Notes under the pieces: generated by a model
Database searches by the model: none
What the model was told of the DNA's origin: nothing
The model's input: only the letters and a program-made list of their open reading frames with translations
Made by a program: the position numbers and the translations under genes
DNA from: Marsupella aquatica
Lineage: Eukaryota; Marchantiophyta
Direction: 5' to 3'
Assembly (NCBI GenBank): GCA_973895155.1
Contig: OZ316895.1
Location: forward strand, 17,732,001-17,796,000
DNA length: 64,000 nucleotides
Shown: piece by piece, positions 48,401 through 60,101 of the stretch
Position numbering within the stretch: the stretch's first letter is position 1
How the letters are laid out: each line of letters begins with the position of its first letter

Positions 48401-48869
48401 TCTGTCTGCTCCCCTTCAAAATCATTGTCTCTCCCGATATGACTTGAAGTTCACCATCAATTACTCGCCATTGATGACCATTTGTATCCAACACACTGAG
48501 TGAAATCAAATTCTTACACATGCCAGGTACAAACCTGACTCCAAACACTATGCGCACAATGTCATCAAACATTTGAATCTTTACAGACCCAATACCCTCA
48601 ACTCGACAGGAGTGATCATTTCCCATCAAAACTAAACCGTTTGACACAATAAGAATTGAAATACTCGTGAATGTAACAAATGTGAAAGGAGAAAGCACAA
48701 TCAAGAATCCACACATCATTTGCTCTCCTAGATGATGTGCACAGGGTATACTCCTAACTTCATAAAACATACTCATCATTGAGTAAATCAACTTCTCCAT
48801 CAGCACTAGCCACATTGGCTGATGAAGATTCAGCTGCCTTACCCTTACAATCCCTCTTAACATGACCAA
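45491..48869 (-). pseudogene. Copia-1 pol: protease remnant, integrase, RT, RNase H
   Basis: Pre-integrase LWHSRLGHMSEKGLAIL (about 48325) leads into the integrase (HSDVWGPSP, then RSDNGGKYTS, then QNGVAERLNQ). RT landmarks include KARLVAKGFIQEKGVDY and LKSLYGLKQSPKQW. The expected YVDD motif reads YVND (about 46470), a GAT to AAT change that removes a catalytic aspartate. RNase H is seen as SLIGYVDSDYGQD and later STTEAEYVAAAEAAKEAIWL, ending at 45491. Frameshifts lie near 48640 (the protease is scrambled; the DSG-type site reads LDCAFSF), near 48050 (integrase) and near 45865 (RNase H). Confidence 0.9.
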
Positions 48870-49795
48870 CCTTGTGACACTTCTAGCAGACTACTGGCTT
48901 TCTCTCCTGGGACTTCCCCCTTGAAGCAAATCTTGTCCTAGATTTACTTTGTCCCTTGCCATTCGTGCGCTGCTCGGGACGCCGCTGTGACCTCCCACGA
49001 TTCACATTCAAGGCAGCATCAGATGACGATGCTGTCTGGGCTTGACCCAACTTCTTCTGTGCATGATCTGACAGCAAAGAGCTTACCACCTCATCGTATG
49101 AAATAGACTTCAAGTCTCTATACAAGAGAACCTGCTTCAAACCCTGATAAGATGGGGGTAAGGAGCTGAGAAGAAGCAAGGCCTTGTCCTCTTCTTCAAC
49201 GCCCTTACCGAGATTAGACAAATCTACAGCTAGGCTGTCAAATTCATCCAAGTGATCCTAGAGCTTGTTTCCCTCTTTGAGTCGAAGGCTTATTAAGAGA
49301 GACTTCTTGTACAATTGATCTGATGCATCCTCTCGATAGTACTTCTTCCTTAGGGCTTTGAATAGAGATGCGCAATCTGCGTAGTCATCCAACTTCTTGA
49401 TGATATGCGGCTTCAGATAAAGTATCACCGCATTCATTGCAATTACTTGTTCCTACCTCCACCTCTTTAGTGGAATCTCCTCCTCATCATCATACATCTC
49501 TCGTGTAGAGAGAAGATGATCTAGGCCCATAGCGCGAAGAACTCCTTTCACTTGCTTCTCCTAGAGCAAGTAGTCCGTACGCCCATCATACTTTTCCACC
49601 TCAAACTTGACACCTCCGAACCTGGATGCCATCTATTTTTCCTTCACAATCCCTTCTACTCGCTGCACCGGTGATTGTACCGGTGTCACCTGCGCTTCCT
49701 CCTGCTCTTCTCTCTCCTCCTCAAACCGTCGTGGTGATCCTCGTGCTTCAAGATCCACTTCTTCAAAAATCTCCTCTGAATCACTCATGTGAGAA
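48870..49795 (-). pseudogene. Copia-1 gag
   Basis: An acidic N-terminus (MSDSEEIFEEVD) from the ATG at 49795 is followed by MASRFGGVKFEVEKYDGRTD, a UBN2-like capsid region (DEFDSLAVDLSNLGKG, LLSSLPPSYQGLKQVLL) and a zinc knuckle (CHKVGHVKRDC, about 48870). In-frame TAG codons interrupt it at 49635-49633, 49563-49561, 49455-49453, 49260-49258 and 48885-48883. At three of them (49561, 49453, 48883) the family has tryptophan, so TGG to TAG is likely. Confidence 0.85.
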
Positions 49796-50691
49796 TGCAA
49801 GAAAAAATGACATTTTTTCAATTTCTTCAAAAAACTCAAAACTTATCACCGCCGCGTAGCGCACAAGCCTAGCTCTCCAATGCTGAAAATCAGAATTGAA
49901 ACCAAACTCCAACGTAAAAGTTATTCACTTTTTGGTCGGGGTGGGTAAAACTTGGAATTCTCCCCCGTTTTGACCACCTCGGGGAATAACAAAAAAGTGA
50001 AATAATACCCAACGTCGGAAATGCAATTCAATTTGTGCACCGCGTTGCCAACTCCGATGGCTAGCAACTTGCCAAAGACGAAGGAAAAAAGTTACCTTTC
50101 GGCGGACGGAATCTTTGACGGACGGCCAAAAACACGCTTTCTGTTTTTTGGGAATATTCTCGCATAGAGCAGCAGGGCTCACAGGGGGCCGTTCCCCCTC
50201 TCCAAGCGGTTAAAGTGGAGGGCGGCAGGTCCCGGGATGCGGCAGCCAATGGGGAGGGAGGAAAATAAATAACAATTCAGGCCTAAAGGGGGTTTAAAGC
50301 CCCTTTCGGGGAAAAACAAGGTGTATGGGGTCGGGCCGGGGTGGAAGACGAGCGCGTAGGCGGGGAGGGTGTACGATTGGGCCAGGCCAGGAATATCGGG
50401 CAGCCACTACGGCTGCGGGCTGCCGAGGAGAGGGGCCGGGGCGCGGAAGTCAGCCGACGGGGGGGCGCGTGCGCACACCAGGGTTTAGGGTAGGGCAGGA
50501 GGGCAAGAGTCGCGACGGGGAGGGGGGGACGACTTATTAGGGAGGGATCGTGTGTGTATACACACACCAAGTAACCCCCCTAAAAAAAACCGCAAAAGTG
50601 CCCCCCAAGAATACAAAGGATTTAACCACTCAGGGCCCCAAATCACCCCGGCACCGGTAAGGGCCCCAAGTAAATCAGTTTCCAATGCGAG

Positions 50692-50734
<43 letters not shown>

Positions 50735-52675
50735 AACTTGTGTCCATACACATAGTATCACACCCTGATATAACTCAGGACCGATTGTTACTGACGACAT
50801 AGCATTCCAAAATCCACGATTTACTCTTCAGTTGCGCGCATCGCCCATACTTATACTCATATCCATACACATATCATATAGATGGTAATAGCATACTCAT
50901 AATTTCTTATATGCCGATCGCTGTTCAATTTAATAAATGTACACTATTAGATGTTAATCCATAGAATCATCACTCACAGATATCATAAACATCGACATTC
51001 ACCATACCCGTAAATCATTGGATCATTCGTAGCTTCTCATTATCATTAAAAGTAAATCCAGTGTATCCATTTACACATGCAATTTTTTGATGAGTGACGG
51101 CTTACTCCAATGTCTAGTCAGAGACATTGAGCATGGGCCATACTCTCTCCCTAGGGATCACGTGACTGAAGTGATCCACATCCCCTACGCCTTCATTCAG
51201 CCCCCGTCACAGGGTAGAAATAATGTGGTAAAAACAAAATCTTGTGTCCCATGTTTCTATAGCATTGTCCGGACGGCTACGGGGAGACATGGGCTAGGGA
51301 TAGATTAGTCACTTCATCCTAAGCATCTATTTTACTGGAGCGATGATAGTATGAGCAACTTCATAGGTCAGAAAGCATTAGATATGAACATTTTCCCATA
51401 CGTATTCACGCATTGTACCTATTTATTTTTATCACCCATTGGATTCTACTGAATCCTGCACAGTCAACACCTTTCCTCCTTCACGATCTGTGAACAGGTT
51501 GTCCCCACGAGCTGCAGCAGGTTGAAGCTGATCCTTGCCAGAACTGGCACGAGCTTGCTACAGTGTTTTATGCAACATCACAGACCTCAATGTGTGGTGT
51601 TTTTGCATAGCTTAGAATGTAATTCAGGAGACACTGGGCACAAACAACCGACTCAAGAAATGGCAATGCCGTTGCTTTGGCGGCGTTTTTAGGGTATTTT
51701 CCAGGGCCAAACGTGGGCGCCTAGGTTTGTTGGGTCTACTCCGATAGCCCAGGTTTATGTAAACCAATATTGATGTATTAGGATTGAAGTGTTATGGGGG
51801 TCATGTCCTTCCATATGACAAAGTCCAGACTTACATCCACATCCCATTTAGTTTCCGAGGGTTGTCACCATTTGTCGTCCATGTTCCTCTCAAGATACAG
51901 AGAGAGAGAGAGAGGAGTATTTTTCGAGCAAGAAATTGGCCCGTAAGAAATCCAAAAATGCTTGTGGAAATCAAACAAAAAGAGCTTGCACCTTATAACC
52001 TTTGGATTACGGTGAGGAATCAGAAGCCGATCTTGGTGGGTTGGAAAGATTTGCGCACCCGCACCATTTGCTGGTCAATCAGTGGCAAAAACTCAGAACT
52101 CCTTCCTCCCGTGGGCAAAATCGTCAATCTTAGACTCAAAACGATCACCTCTTTGTGATCTATCCGTTCAGCCCAAGCTCTTCACATCTCTTCCTCCGAG
52201 TCGAGCGCAATGATGAGAAATCCCGCTCAGGCAAAAGAAGACTCCATAGCCGGTCAGAAAATCAGAACGCTTCTTTTTCTCATCCCGTCGCACACGGTAC
52301 TCACTTGGTAACAAATCAGCTACCAAAACGACCAGCTCGTCCCGATCTACAAGTGGAGCTATAGTATGTGATGTCTCCTTTGCCGTAGAGCTCACACCAT
52401 CGGGAAAATAAACTCTGGTCCCTCCTCCGAAAAACCGTCAAACACGACTGTTGCCAACTTTCTTCACAAATTCCAGAACGATGAAAACTTAGATCTCTCC
52501 GCACCACAATCTCCGTTCAGCAATTTCTTCGCACCGTTGGAAAGCCCTTGCCCCGATCTATCTGTTGAGCCCATAAACTCCAAGTTCCATGAGACGGAAC
52601 TCCGGAAAATCCACCGACACTCAACGCTGGAAAAAAACCGTGACGAAATCCTATCACGAACAATGTCACCTCCCA
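49796..52675 (-). other. 2.9-kb leader of Copia-1, possibly carrying a nested insertion
   Basis: Plant Copia leaders are usually a few hundred bases, but here almost 3 kb separate the primer site from gag. The stretch includes a GC-rich part (about 50100-50560), a (GA)n microsatellite and AT-rich sequence. A 124-codon plus-strand frame at 51784-52158 has no recognisable domain. No clean nested boundary was found. Confidence 0.6.
50695..50730 (+). repeat. (GA)18 microsatellite
   Basis: Thirty-six bases of perfect GA repeat inside the Copia-1 leader. Confidence 0.95.
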
Positions 52676-52680
52676 GGCAT

Positions 52681-52692
52681 GCTCTAATACCA
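52681..52692 (-). other. Copia-1 primer-binding site
   Basis: TGGTATTAGAGC on the minus strand, two bases inside the 5' LTR. It matches the complement of the plant initiator tRNA-Met 3' end (TGGTATCAGAGC) with one mismatch. Confidence 0.85.
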
Positions 52693-52694
52693 AT

Positions 52695-53037
52695 TGTTGA
52701 GCATAGACGACACCCGTAATGGTAAGCACATGACACATCCACTGCGCAAGTAGTCGACACAAGAGATACGTGGTTCACCTCCTCGAGGCTACGTCCATGG
52801 GAACACACAAGAGAGCTTTACTGAACTCTAAGCCCGTCGGCCATACCAAGTCTCCACAGTGTAAGCTCTCCTCATCTCTCAAGTGGCTCCGTAACAATGA
52901 GCCTAAGTTCCACTTATCTAAGCAAACACCGCTTGGCATATAGTGTGCATCCTAGTTAACCTAACCACGTCTCCAACTACGGTTAGTCTAACTACGGTTA
53001 CATGCCGTAACCCTAGACCTTGAGTAAATACCTAACA
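52695..53037 (-). repeat. Copia-1 5' LTR
   Basis: 343 bp, same ends as the copy at 44956. It lies upstream of the primer-binding site on the minus strand. Confidence 0.95.
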
Positions 53038-53189
53038 GGTACATTTTAGGGGGTCCTGGAGTATGTGCAAAGAAAGGGGAAGGAGTGAAATGCATCAGTA
53101 TGCAAGTAAGGAGATTGTGTTACCAGGGTTAGAGGGGGAAACTACATGCCTTTGATGCAAAAAGAACCAACAGGGTCACATCAATGGCA

Positions 53190-53455
53190 TTCTGATAAAT
53201 TTTTAAGAGCTTTTAAGTACATTGCCACTAAAGATGTTTGAATTTATAATACTGCCACGGTTTTTGTTCTATTTATAAAAATGCCACAGTTTCCATGTAT
53301 AGCTCCCCTAGTTACTTTGGGGAGCTTGTCATCCATGTATGAAACTATGGCACTTTTATAAATACAAAAAAAACCATGGTAGTATTGTCAATTATAACAT
53401 CTTTAGTGGCAAAGTACTTAAAAACTGAAATTTTTAAACATTGTGGCAAACCAGG
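53190..53455. mobile_element. Fold-back MITE
   Basis: Arms of about 100 bp are inverted copies of each other: AGTACATTGCCACTAAAGATG on the left matches the complement of CATCTTTAGTGGCAAAGTACT on the right. The centre, AGCTCCCC through GGGGAGCT, is a further small palindrome. There is no coding. A target duplication is not certain. Confidence 0.65.
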
Positions 53456-53536
53456 ATTCCTGCTTAGAAACAATGGGAATAGGTAACAAATCTTAGTTCC
53501 ACATTAAAAGCGTTAGTTCCACATTAATATTGTTAT

Positions 53537-54806
53537 TGGGTCGCACCTTCTGGAGATCGTTAAGATTTGCGGCCATCTGGGTGTTTGATCTGTTTTTGAC
53601 TTGTGGTCTCATGCGGACGACAAGTGGAAATCCGTGGATGCTTCACTATTACACTTCAGGGGATTCTCTAGGGAGGCAAGCAAGGGACACTTGCTTTCAT
53701 CCAGAGTATTCACAGATCAGCCTTCAGGGGACGTGCTTTTGACTCTATGGCCAGGCAATGGAGGTGGCTTGACAAAGATGTTGTTCCCCATTGCTTTAGG
53801 CTCTCTAACCATCGGGTGTATGAAATGCTCTAATTTTTGCAGGCTCAACCGGATCTGGAATGAAACTCTGACTGGGGCTGATTGGAGCAGGGTCTGGAGT
53901 GTGGTGTGGAGTGTTGATCTCTCCACTAAGGCAAAAACTTTTCTATGGCGGATTTTGGCTCAGGGGCTCTTCTCTGGCTCTAGGGCGCTCAGGATGGCCA
54001 AATCTGACGGATCTTGTACTCTGTGTGTTGGCACTATGGAAACTATTACCCACATTTTCCTTTTTCGCAGACACGCGACCTGTTGCTGGAGGATGGTCAG
54101 AAGTTGGCTAAATGGCTTTCTAGACATCAGCCGCGTGTCTATTGTTGGCCTGCTCTCATCCACCTTGGGGAAGGAACCTTTGACTACATTGCGTCTCTTC
54201 CTCTTACATCAATCTCTATGGTGTATTTGGTTGGCGAGGAATTCTCAGACATTTGACCCCTCCAAGATGAGAACTTTTGACCAGTTACTGATTTTTTCTG
54301 AAACCTTAGATCACTCGACTGCTGTTACTGCGGCCTCTGCCCTAGGCAAGAAACACCGCCGGCTCACTCGAGCCATCCCGCTCTTAACCGCAGAGCAACT
54401 TAGGATCCTTGGTAGCAGTGTACACCGCACTGTTACCTGTACACTGACTTGCGTTAATCCTGGCTGAGGCTGCCTCTCGTTTGCATAACCAGCAACCCAC
54501 TCTGCTCTTATTTTGAAGCGTAAGACTACACCGTTTCTTATAGTACTCAGACTAGTGCTAGGTTAAGTTAAACACTGTTCGGACCCACATTGTTGTTTCC
54601 TTGGTCTGATCATTGTGTTGTACTTGGGACTTTGTCCCCCTTGACAGGAACCATCATGTTTTGACCACACACTCTGTCGTTGTAGTGGGGTCATTGCTCT
54701 TTTCTGCCCTCGATGGCTTGCCGCCTTCTGGCCTGCTTGTTCCTACCATCAATGGGGTTCACGCTGAATTGAAATTAAAATTTAAAAATAAAATAAAATA
54801 AAATTA
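53537..54806 (+). pseudogene. L1-type LINE, 3' fragment with zf-RVT domain
   Basis: The frame around 53601-54467 is the C-terminus of a LINE ORF2. VWSVDLSTKAKTFLWRILAQ is followed by CTLC-x(5-8)-THIFLF, the zinc-binding domain after the RT in plant L1 elements, then WLARN. An in-frame TGA at about 53586 separates it from a few upstream codons of the same protein. An A-rich tail (AAAT/AAAATA repeats, 54772-54805) ends it. The catalytic RT and endonuclease are missing, as in a 5'-truncated insertion. GTTAGTTC occurs at 53512-53519 and 54809-54816 and may be the target duplication. Confidence 0.7.
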
Positions 54807-54816
54807 GTGTTAGTTC

Positions 54817-55000
54817 TGTTATAACCCCAAAGGATTTAGTCTCCTAACCTTGGATTAATCTCCTAACCCATATGTTAATCCCCTAATACTTAGGTGATTA
54901 ACCCATAGGCAGTTATACCAACCACCTGGATGTACCACCAGGCATGTACTTATATATCTTGGAGAAATGAGGAAGTGTCAATGTTATGGTGTATTTAACA
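54817..55000 (+). repeat. Copia-2 5' LTR
   Basis: 184 bp, unusually short; TG...CA ends, followed by the primer site region. Confidence 0.95.
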
Positions 55001-55018
55001 CGTTATCAGCACGAGAGA
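55001..55018 (+). other. Copia-2 probable primer-binding site
   Basis: CGTTATCAGCACGAGAG directly follows the 5' LTR, where the primer tRNA binds. It differs from the usual initiator tRNA-Met complement and I did not identify the tRNA. Confidence 0.6.
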
Positions 55019-55536
55019 ACTCGAGGGAATTTTTTTTACAAACGATTCCTCAGCCATCGCCTTATGATTTTAATCCCTACATGCACAATCTTTTCAAACA
55101 ATGAGCCAATCGGGATCCCAACCATGGGGAAATTGCATTCACAAATCACACACGGAAAGGGGGAACCCCAAGATAAGGCGCGCGCGATCATAAGCCAACA
55201 TCAAAGTACCAAAAACCAAAGATGAAGCCCGACCAAATTGGAACGGACATCAAGTGAGAGGAAACGAGGCCAACGTTAAAACACACCATCAACAGCTGAG
55301 CAGGGGACGGGCAAGGAGGACGATCCGACCAGGGCAACACGCCAAGAGACAACAGGGCGTATGAACAAACGCGGACCGAACCAGCCATAAGATTTGAATC
55401 CCTGAACCCATCTATCACTCTGCGATTCTCAATTCAAACTCAAGATCAAATATACCGAACCGGGATTTATTAAATAAAACTCTAAGGAACAAACAGAGGG
55501 AGCGAACATACGAGCCACCTCCGAATTCAATCTGAA

Positions 55537-56358
55537 ATGGCAACTAATACCATAAAGAAACTCAATTTCCAGGCCTTAAGTATCGATGGCTCCAACTTCC
55601 TCTCCTGGGCACTAGATGCTGAAGCGCACTTAGCTGCCAAGAATCTACAAGAGACTATCCTAACAGATGCTGGCCCCTCCCTCCAAGATAAGGCAAAGGC
55701 CCTTATCCTTATCAGACACCACCTGAGTGATTCCCTTAAGCGACAATATATGAACGAGTATAATCCCAGAATACTCTGGGACGACCTCCACTCCAGATTC
55801 GACCACACCCGAACGATCTTCCTACCTGCTGCACGCCACGACTGGGTGAACCTCCGAGTGCAAGATCACAAGTCAATAGCTGAATATAACAGCGAGCTCT
55901 TCAGAATAGTGGCCCAACTGGCCATCTGCAGACAACCTGTAACCGACGAAGAACAAATTGAGAAAACACTTTCCACCCTGCATTCCACAAACCTAGTATT
56001 ATCAACTCAGTATAGAAATATGAGATTTACCAAATACTCGGAGGTAATAGCACACATGCTATTGGCAGAAAAACACCAGCTCCTACTACTCCAGAACACC
56101 CAACAGAGACCCCCTGGCACCATACAACCTCGCCCAAACACAGAAACATATTACAATAACTTTCGAGAGAGTAATTACTCAAGGGGCAGCGGAAGATTTA
56201 GGGGGAGAGGCTCCTTTAGAGGCTGCAGGGGAAGCTTCCCCCATCGATACAGTCGAGAACCCACATCCAGAAGCAGAGGCCGTGATAGACCCCATTTTGG
56301 AAGTACCAGAGGCACCTGGAAAAGGGGAATTAACAATAGATCAGCCCCAAGACCCTAG
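55537..56358 (+). CDS. Copia-2 gag (273 aa to the first stop)
   Basis: ATG at 55537. The N-terminal capsid-like region (SIDGSNFLSWALDAEAHLA, DKAKALILIRHHLSDSLK) is of the UBN2/retrotransposon gag type, and a basic Arg/Gly-rich tail follows (about residues 225-270). The frame stops at TAG 56356-56358, but the same frame continues with a zinc knuckle (CYRCGTKGHIQKNC, about 56398-56440) that normally ends gag. So the stop truncates gag before its nucleic-acid-binding knuckle. Confidence 0.9.
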   Translation: MATNTIKKLNFQALSIDGSNFLSWALDAEAHLAAKNLQETILTDAGPSLQDKAKALILIRHHLSDSLKRQYMNEYNPRILWDDLHSRFDHTRTIFLPAARHDWVNLRVQDHKSIAEYNSELFRIVAQLAICRQPVTDEEQIEKTLSTLHSTNLVLSTQYRNMRFTKYSEVIAHMLLAEKHQLLLLQNTQQRPPGTIQPRPNTETYYNNFRESNYSRGSGRFRGRGSFRGCRGSFPHRYSREPTSRSRGRDRPHFGSTRGTWKRGINNRSAPRP

Positions 56359-59300
56359 TACTCTGGAAACCAACAAGAGAGAAGTGAATACTCACCCACA
56401 TGCTATAGATGTGGGACAAAGGGCCACATCCAAAAGAATTGTAGAGCACCCATACACCTAGTAGACTTATACAAGAAGAGCCTCCAACCACCACAATCGG
56501 AGGCCTATGGAACATTCCTGGACGCCCCTGAAATCCAACCAGAAACACACATGCTCGAGCACAAAGGCACACACCTCACATTAGAAGACCCCAACACATG
56601 CATTGTGGACAGTGGTTCCACCCACTCAATCCTGAAAAAGAGGGAATACTTCAAAAAGATAACCCCCTCACACCGGGAAGTTACTACAATTATGGGCAGA
56701 AACCAAATCAAGGAGGGCCATGGCCCAGCCACGATAGTCCTCCCTAGAGGAACTACAATTGAAATCACATCAGCAATATTTGCTCCTAAAGCCACTCGGA
56801 ACCTCCTCAGCTTTAGAGATATCAGAGCCAACGACCTGCATATACATACAGGCACCAGTAAAACCGGCGAGGTATTGTACATCACCGCCAGAACACACAA
56901 GGGCACGGAGATAAAAGAAATGATGGAGGCTTATCCCCTAGGATACTACATCACCAAAGCATACAGTTATCACACTGACACCCCTGGACAAACACTGACC
57001 GAAATATGGCACAGGAGACTAGGCCACCCAGGCACAAGCATGTTCCAGAAAATACTGAGACACAGAAGGGATACCACCTTCCGTCCACCCCACTCAACTC
57101 AAAGGCCCCTGCCTAGCATGTTCCCAAGGCAAACTGATTATGAGACCATCACCTGCAACAACAGAAACAAAGATTTCCAATTTTTTAGAAAGACTACATG
57201 CCGATGTCTGCGGGCCGATCGACCCACAGAGCGGACCATTCCGATTTTTTCTGGCCATCATAGACGCCTCATCGAATGGTCTCAAGTATCACTTCTGTCC
57301 ACAAGAAACTTAGTATTCCCAAGGATTTTAGCACACATAATGAAGTTGAAGGCCCAATTCCCTGAGAGCCCAATCAAAATACTGAGAGTCGACAATGCAG
57401 GGGAATTTACCTCGAAGACCTTCGATGATTTCTGCCTGGCTGCAGGCATTGATGTACAATACCCAGTGGCTTACGTCCACTTTCAGAACGGGATTGTTGA
57501 ATCCCTTATAAAACGCCTGCAGACCATAGCCCGCCCATTACTTATGCAATCAAAACTCCCAACCTCCGCATGGGGCCATGCAATCCTTCACGCAGCAGCA
57601 CTACTAAACTACCGACCATCAGCATATAACTCTACAAACCCACATCACCTAGCACTTGGCACTACCCCTAATATCTCACACCTCCAAACTTTCGGCTGTC
57701 AAGTACTGGTACCAATTATGGGTCCAAAGAGAACTAAGATGGGCCCCCAGAGAAAGAAAGGAATATATGTAGGATTTGATTCTACAGCGATCATCAGGTA
57801 CCTGGAACCGACAACCACTGATGTATTCAAAGCCCGATTTACTGATTGCCACTTTTATGAGGAAATCTTCCCAACAACAGGCTCAGAACAAACGAAGGAC
57901 AACCCAAAAATGCAAGAACTACAATGGAAGATCCAGTCACAATTCTGGAACGACCCCAGAACGGGCCAAGCAGACACAGAGGTACAACAAATCATACACC
58001 TCACAAAAATGATGGAGCAACTCCCGGACTCATTCGCGGATGCAGCAAAAGTAACTCGCTCCCACATACCTGCTGCCAACGCACCATCAAGAATAGGAAC
58101 AATGGACGGACAACCTAGAGAGCAAGCACCCAGAGCAAAGAGAGGACGACCAGTCGGCTCCATGGACAAACAACCAAGACAAAGAAGGTTGGCAACATCT
58201 ACCACTCCTTCAGACAACCCGGTAAGACCTACAACCGAAATACATATAATAGAGGAAAGAGAAGAGATATCCATCAACTACAATAATACGGGACACATAT
58301 GGGACAGAAAATCAACAGAACCAGATGAACATTTTGCTTTACATATATCACAAGAAATCAGAGAACTAGAAGATCCGAAAACAATCAAAGAAGCACGTAA
58401 TCAACCAGACTGGCCACAATGGGAGATGGCAATTAACTCTGAGTTAGACTCACTGATATCAAGGCAGGTCTTCGGATCAATAACACCTGCCCCACAAGAC
58501 ACTCACCTCACTGGATACAAATGGACATTTGTGAAAAAACGTAACACCAAAGGGGAAGTCATCAGACACAAGGCCAGACTAGTGGCAAAAGGCTTTACAC
58601 AAATACCAGGGAGAGACTACGACCTCACCTACTCACCTGTTATGGACGTAATCACGTACAGATACCTTATAGCGTTCTCACTTTACCATAAACTCTCAAT
58701 GCACCAACTAGATATCGTCACAGCTTACCTGTATGGATATCTGGATAAAACAATACACATGGAAGCTCCACCTGAGCTTATACAGAGAGCTGCATACCAC
58801 AGCACGGACACATCAGTCCAGCAAGACAAAAGCCTACAAATGGAAAGCCCATTCGGCCATACAAATAAAACAGTCCTACAGACTATGTCCAAAGCAATTG
58901 CACTAAAGCAAGAAAATCAAAATGCCACAAAGCGACGAATACGATTCGCAGTGCAAGTGCTTTGCTCACTTTATGGGCTAAAGCAGAGTGGTCGAACCTG
59001 GTATGAAAGGTTCAAGGCAGAAATGATGGCATTAAACTTCAAAAATTCAGAAATAGCACCACGCCTCTTCATAAAAAGAGAAGGAGATGAAATGATCATA
59101 GTTGCTATTTACATGGATGATCTCAATCTATTCGGTACAAGTAAAATAATGCTGGAAGCCATAGCCATGCTCAAAAAGATTTTTGAAATGAGAGATCTCG
59201 GACAGACTACATTCTGTCTTGGCCTGCAATTCGAGCATCTACCACAGGGAATTTTACTCCACCAGACCACATATACGAGAAAACTGTTGAAGCAATTCAA

Positions 59301-59475
59301 CATGGACAAAGCTCAACCGGTAAAATCTCCCATGGACATAAGATCCCTTGACAGGGACAAAGACATATTCAGAAAGCGAAAAGAGCACGAACAAATACTG
59401 GGCTCAGAGAAACCATACCTATCTGCGATAGGGGCCCTAATGTTCCTGGCGAACCAGACATTGCTTTCGCTGTAA
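56359..59475 (+). pseudogene. Copia-2 pol: knuckle, protease, integrase, RT
   Basis: Same frame as gag after the TAG. Protease CIVDSGSTHSIL (about 56600) keeps the DSG-type site. Pre-integrase IWHRRLGHPGTSMF (about 57004) follows. Between about 57060 and 57272 the integrase signal (CLACSQGK, HADVCGPIDPQSG) is in the next frame, so two compensating indels flank about 210 bp. Then come RVDNAGEFTSKTF, QNGIVESLIKRLQ, the RT with HKARLVAKGFTQIPGRDY and SLYGLKQSGRTWYERF, and an intact YMDD box (YMDDLNLFG, about 59112). It ends where ANQT is followed by a frameshift at about 59460. Confidence 0.9.
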
Positions 59476-60101
59476 ATCTTTTAGCACGTCACAGTGCACA
59501 GCCCACAATTCGGCACTGGAACGGGATAAAAAGGATCTTTTGCTACCTCTGTGGAACCACAGACTTGGGACTCTTCTACCATATAGATATTAACAACACA
59601 ATGACAGGATACGCGGACGCAGGTTACCTGTCGGACACTAATGACGCAAAGTCCCAAACGGGATATGTATTCCTGATGGGAAAAACTGCCATATCATGGA
59701 AAAGCTCCAAACAGACGTTAACAACAATGTCATCCAACCATTCGGAAATTATCGCTCTCTACGAGGCAAGTCACGAATGCCTCTGGCTAAGAAATGTAAT
59801 CAACCACATCCATAAACATACAGGTACGCCTACCCTAACATCACCTACTACGATCTATGAAGACAATAGACCTTGCATAGATCAGATCCAAGCTGGATTT
59901 ATTAAAGGCGATCGAACTAAACACATCGCCCCGAAGTTCTTTTTTGCACATGAACAGCATGGAGACAGCATCAACGTTCAGTGGATAGCAAGCCAAGAAA
60001 ATGTAGCAGACATGTTCACGAAGTCATTACCATCATCTATACACAAAATACATACTGATTCAATCGGAATGCATAGTCTATCCAACCTCACGCAGGAATG
60101 A
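59476..60101 (+). pseudogene. Copia-2 RNase H part of pol
   Basis: The downstream part is in another frame: GYADAGYLSDTNDAKSQTGY, SSNHSEIIALYEASHECLWL, YEDNRPCIDQ and ENVADMFTKSLP are RNase H landmarks. The expected residues between ANQT and the IAFAVNLLARHS segment (from about 59460) are shortened, consistent with a deletion of a few bases between CAGACA copies. Confidence 0.85.

Larger units (their letters stand above)
44956..53037 (-). mobile_element. Copia-1: full-length, inactive Ty1/Copia retrotransposon
   Basis: Two 343-bp LTRs (44956-45298, 52695-53037) starting TG and ending CA are bounded by the target duplication GGTAC at 44951-44955 and 53038-53042. The minus-strand body has, in order, primer-binding site, long leader, gag, protease, integrase, RT, RNase H and polypurine tract, which is the Copia order. 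The LTRs differ at 9 of 343 positions, all transitions. Several stops, frameshifts and a catalytic change in the RT show it is dead. Confidence 0.95.

Noticed and set aside
51784-52158. 124-codon plus-strand frame inside Copia-1
   Set aside because: No domain recognised, antisense to the element, inside its leader; probably chance.
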